Below, one piece after another: positions 63,129 through 64,000 of a stretch of DNA of 64,000 nt. Under the pieces are notes generated by a model. It was given only the letters and a program-made list of their open reading frames with translations. It was not told where the DNA came from and ran no database searches. Every line of letters begins with the position of its first letter. Positions within the stretch are counted from its first letter, which is position 1. This DNA is from Flaviramulus multivorans (GTDB lineage: Bacteria; Bacteroidota; Bacteroidia; Flavobacteriales; Flavobacteriaceae). Where the stretch lies: contig NZ_JAKKDV010000006.1 in the NCBI RefSeq assembly GCF_021728415.1, positions 124,001 through 188,000 on the forward strand, written 5' to 3'. A program made the translations under genes and the position numbers.

Positions 63129-64000
63129 TTATATTTCTAAAATATAATCTGTTAAGCTCGATTCATGCTCTAAATTCATCTTTTTTCTTAGTCTGTACCG
63201 TTTTACTTCTACACTTCTTGGTGAAATATTTAGCAAAGGGGCAATTTCTTTTGACGAGAGGTTAAGCCTTAAATAAGCACACAATCTTAAATCATTTGAA
63301 GTCAATTCTGGATGTAATGATTTTATCTTTTTTAAAAAATCTTTATCTGCATTGTTAAATGCTTCCTCAAAAAGATGCCAGTCATCATTGTTATTAATGT
63401 TTTTGTCAATGATCTTAATAACTTTAGATATATCCCTATTATCTTTAACATTTTTGAGCTCGCTTTTTATACTATTTAAAAATTCATTCTTCTTAATTAA
63501 GCTCATAGTTGACGTTGCCAGTTCTCGGTTTTTGTTTTCAATATCTTCCCTTAATTTTTCATTATTAAACCTTGCTAACTGCTCCTTATTCTCAAGCTCC
63601 TTTAACTCCAATTGGCTTTGCTTTTTTTGTAACAACTTTTCTTGCTGCTTTCTATAGTAGCGCTTATATATATTATGCATAAACAATGAAAACAATAGTA
63701 CGAGTGCAACATAAACAACCAACATTTTATTAGATATAAACCAGGGTCTTTCAATTCTAAAATTATAGCTTTCAATATTATCAGATATAGTATCCCCAAG
63801 TCGGGCTCTTACTTTAAATGTATAATCCCCGTGTGGCAAATTTTCAAATAATTCATTAGATTTAGTTGACCATTTGCTCCAATGATTATAAATGCCTTCT
63901 AATTTATATTGGTACTCTGGCTCTAAAAATTTGTTATAATTAGGCACACTAAAATTAAACTCAACATTATTTTCAGTATATTTTAATTCACTTTTAATTG
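63129..64000 (-). CDS. SusR-like membrane sensor-regulator with Y_Y_Y and LuxR-type HTH domains (partial)
   Basis: The frame runs off the right edge, so only the C-terminal 290 residues are visible. It begins within a Y_Y_Y-type beta domain (YKLEGIYNHWSKWS, LPHGDYTFKVRARLGD), then one membrane helix (VVYVALVLLFSLFMHNIY), a long Lys/Glu coiled coil, and a C-terminal LuxR-type HTH (LRLNLSSKEIAPLLNISPRS). No histidine kinase is present. Such one-component regulators sense a sugar in the periplasm and activate susCD operons. An internal GTG gives an apparent start at 63947, but the frame is open upstream of it. Confidence 0.85.
   Translation of the reverse strand, partial: IKSELKYTENNVEFNFSVPNYNKFLEPEYQYKLEGIYNHWSKWSTKSNELFENLPHGDYTFKVRARLGDTISDNIESYNFRIERPWFISNKMLVVYVALVLLFSLFMHNIYKRYYRKQQEKLLQKKQSQLELKELENKEQLARFNNEKLREDIENKNRELATSTMSLIKKNEFLNSIKSELKNVKDNRDISKVIKIIDKNINNNDDWHLFEEAFNNADKDFLKKIKSLHPELTSNDLRLCAYLRLNLSSKEIAPLLNISPRSVEVKRYRLRKKMNLEHESSLTDYILEI

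Overview
The window looks like a chromosome segment of a marine member of the Flavobacteriaceae (Bacteroidota). The DNA is AT-rich and gene starts lack Shine-Dalgarno sequences. A promoter of the Bacteroidota form TTTG-N20-TAnnTTTG precedes tRNA-Phe. There are SusC/SusD pairs, type IX secretion (T9SS) sorting domains, an LptC lipoprotein and a laminarin utilisation locus. The species cannot be fixed from the sequence alone. Nearly every gene lies on the minus strand.

Region A (1-4620) is a hexuronate catabolism cluster: kduI (cut by the window edge), uxuA, a Gfo/Idh/MocA oxidoreductase, a UxuB-type SDR, and a GntR regulator with a sugar-sensor domain. Short direct repeats lie upstream of both the catabolic genes and the regulator and are probably its operators.

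Region B (4900-14010) is core chromosome: tRNA-Pro(GGG), trxB, then a run coaX - outer-membrane protein - TPR protein - lptC - small membrane protein - CorC-like protein - PpiD/SurA-like foldase. The close spacing suggests one operon for envelope biogenesis plus CoA synthesis.

Region C (14241-41787) is a genomic island of about 27.5 kb inserted in the 3' end of tRNA-Phe(GAA). It is bounded by a 19-bp direct repeat, and a tyrosine integrase sits at the far end. The cargo is a copper module (HMA lipoprotein, CusB-like adaptor, PepSY protein, DUF2911 protein, CopA, GDCCVxC protein, MerTP fusion, TolC-like protein, CusA), a zinc/cobalt/cadmium module (CzcA-CzcC fusion, CzcB, Fur-family regulator, DUF3703 protein, ZntA-like ATPase, 49-aa membrane peptide), and an AbiH-type defence gene lodged between the N- and C-terminal relics of a restriction-modification gene. 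The mobility module holds a zinc-finger protein, a DnaC-like ATPase, a DnaD-like protein, an excisionase-like HTH protein, an unknown protein and the integrase. No conjugation or relaxase gene is visible.

Region D (41844-64000) is a laminarin (beta-1,3/1,6-glucan) utilisation locus. A SusR-like sensor-regulator (cut by the window edge) precedes susC - susD - surface glycan-binding lipoprotein - GH16 laminarinase, which ends at a terminator. A second run follows: GH149-type phosphorylase - GH17 lipoprotein - GH-A lipoprotein - GH30 - GPH-family transporter - cytoplasmic GH17. Two T9SS-secreted proteins close the locus next to the island. The inferred route is surface cleavage by GH16, import through SusCD, periplasmic trimming by GH17/GH30, uptake by the GPH transporter, and cytoplasmic hydrolysis plus phosphorolysis.

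The observations most worth following up are the AbiH gene between two restriction-enzyme relics, paired arm-type repeats at both island ends, an attachment site that carries its own copy of the tRNA terminator, an internal signal peptide inside the CzcA-CzcC fusion, and two sets of candidate operator repeats.
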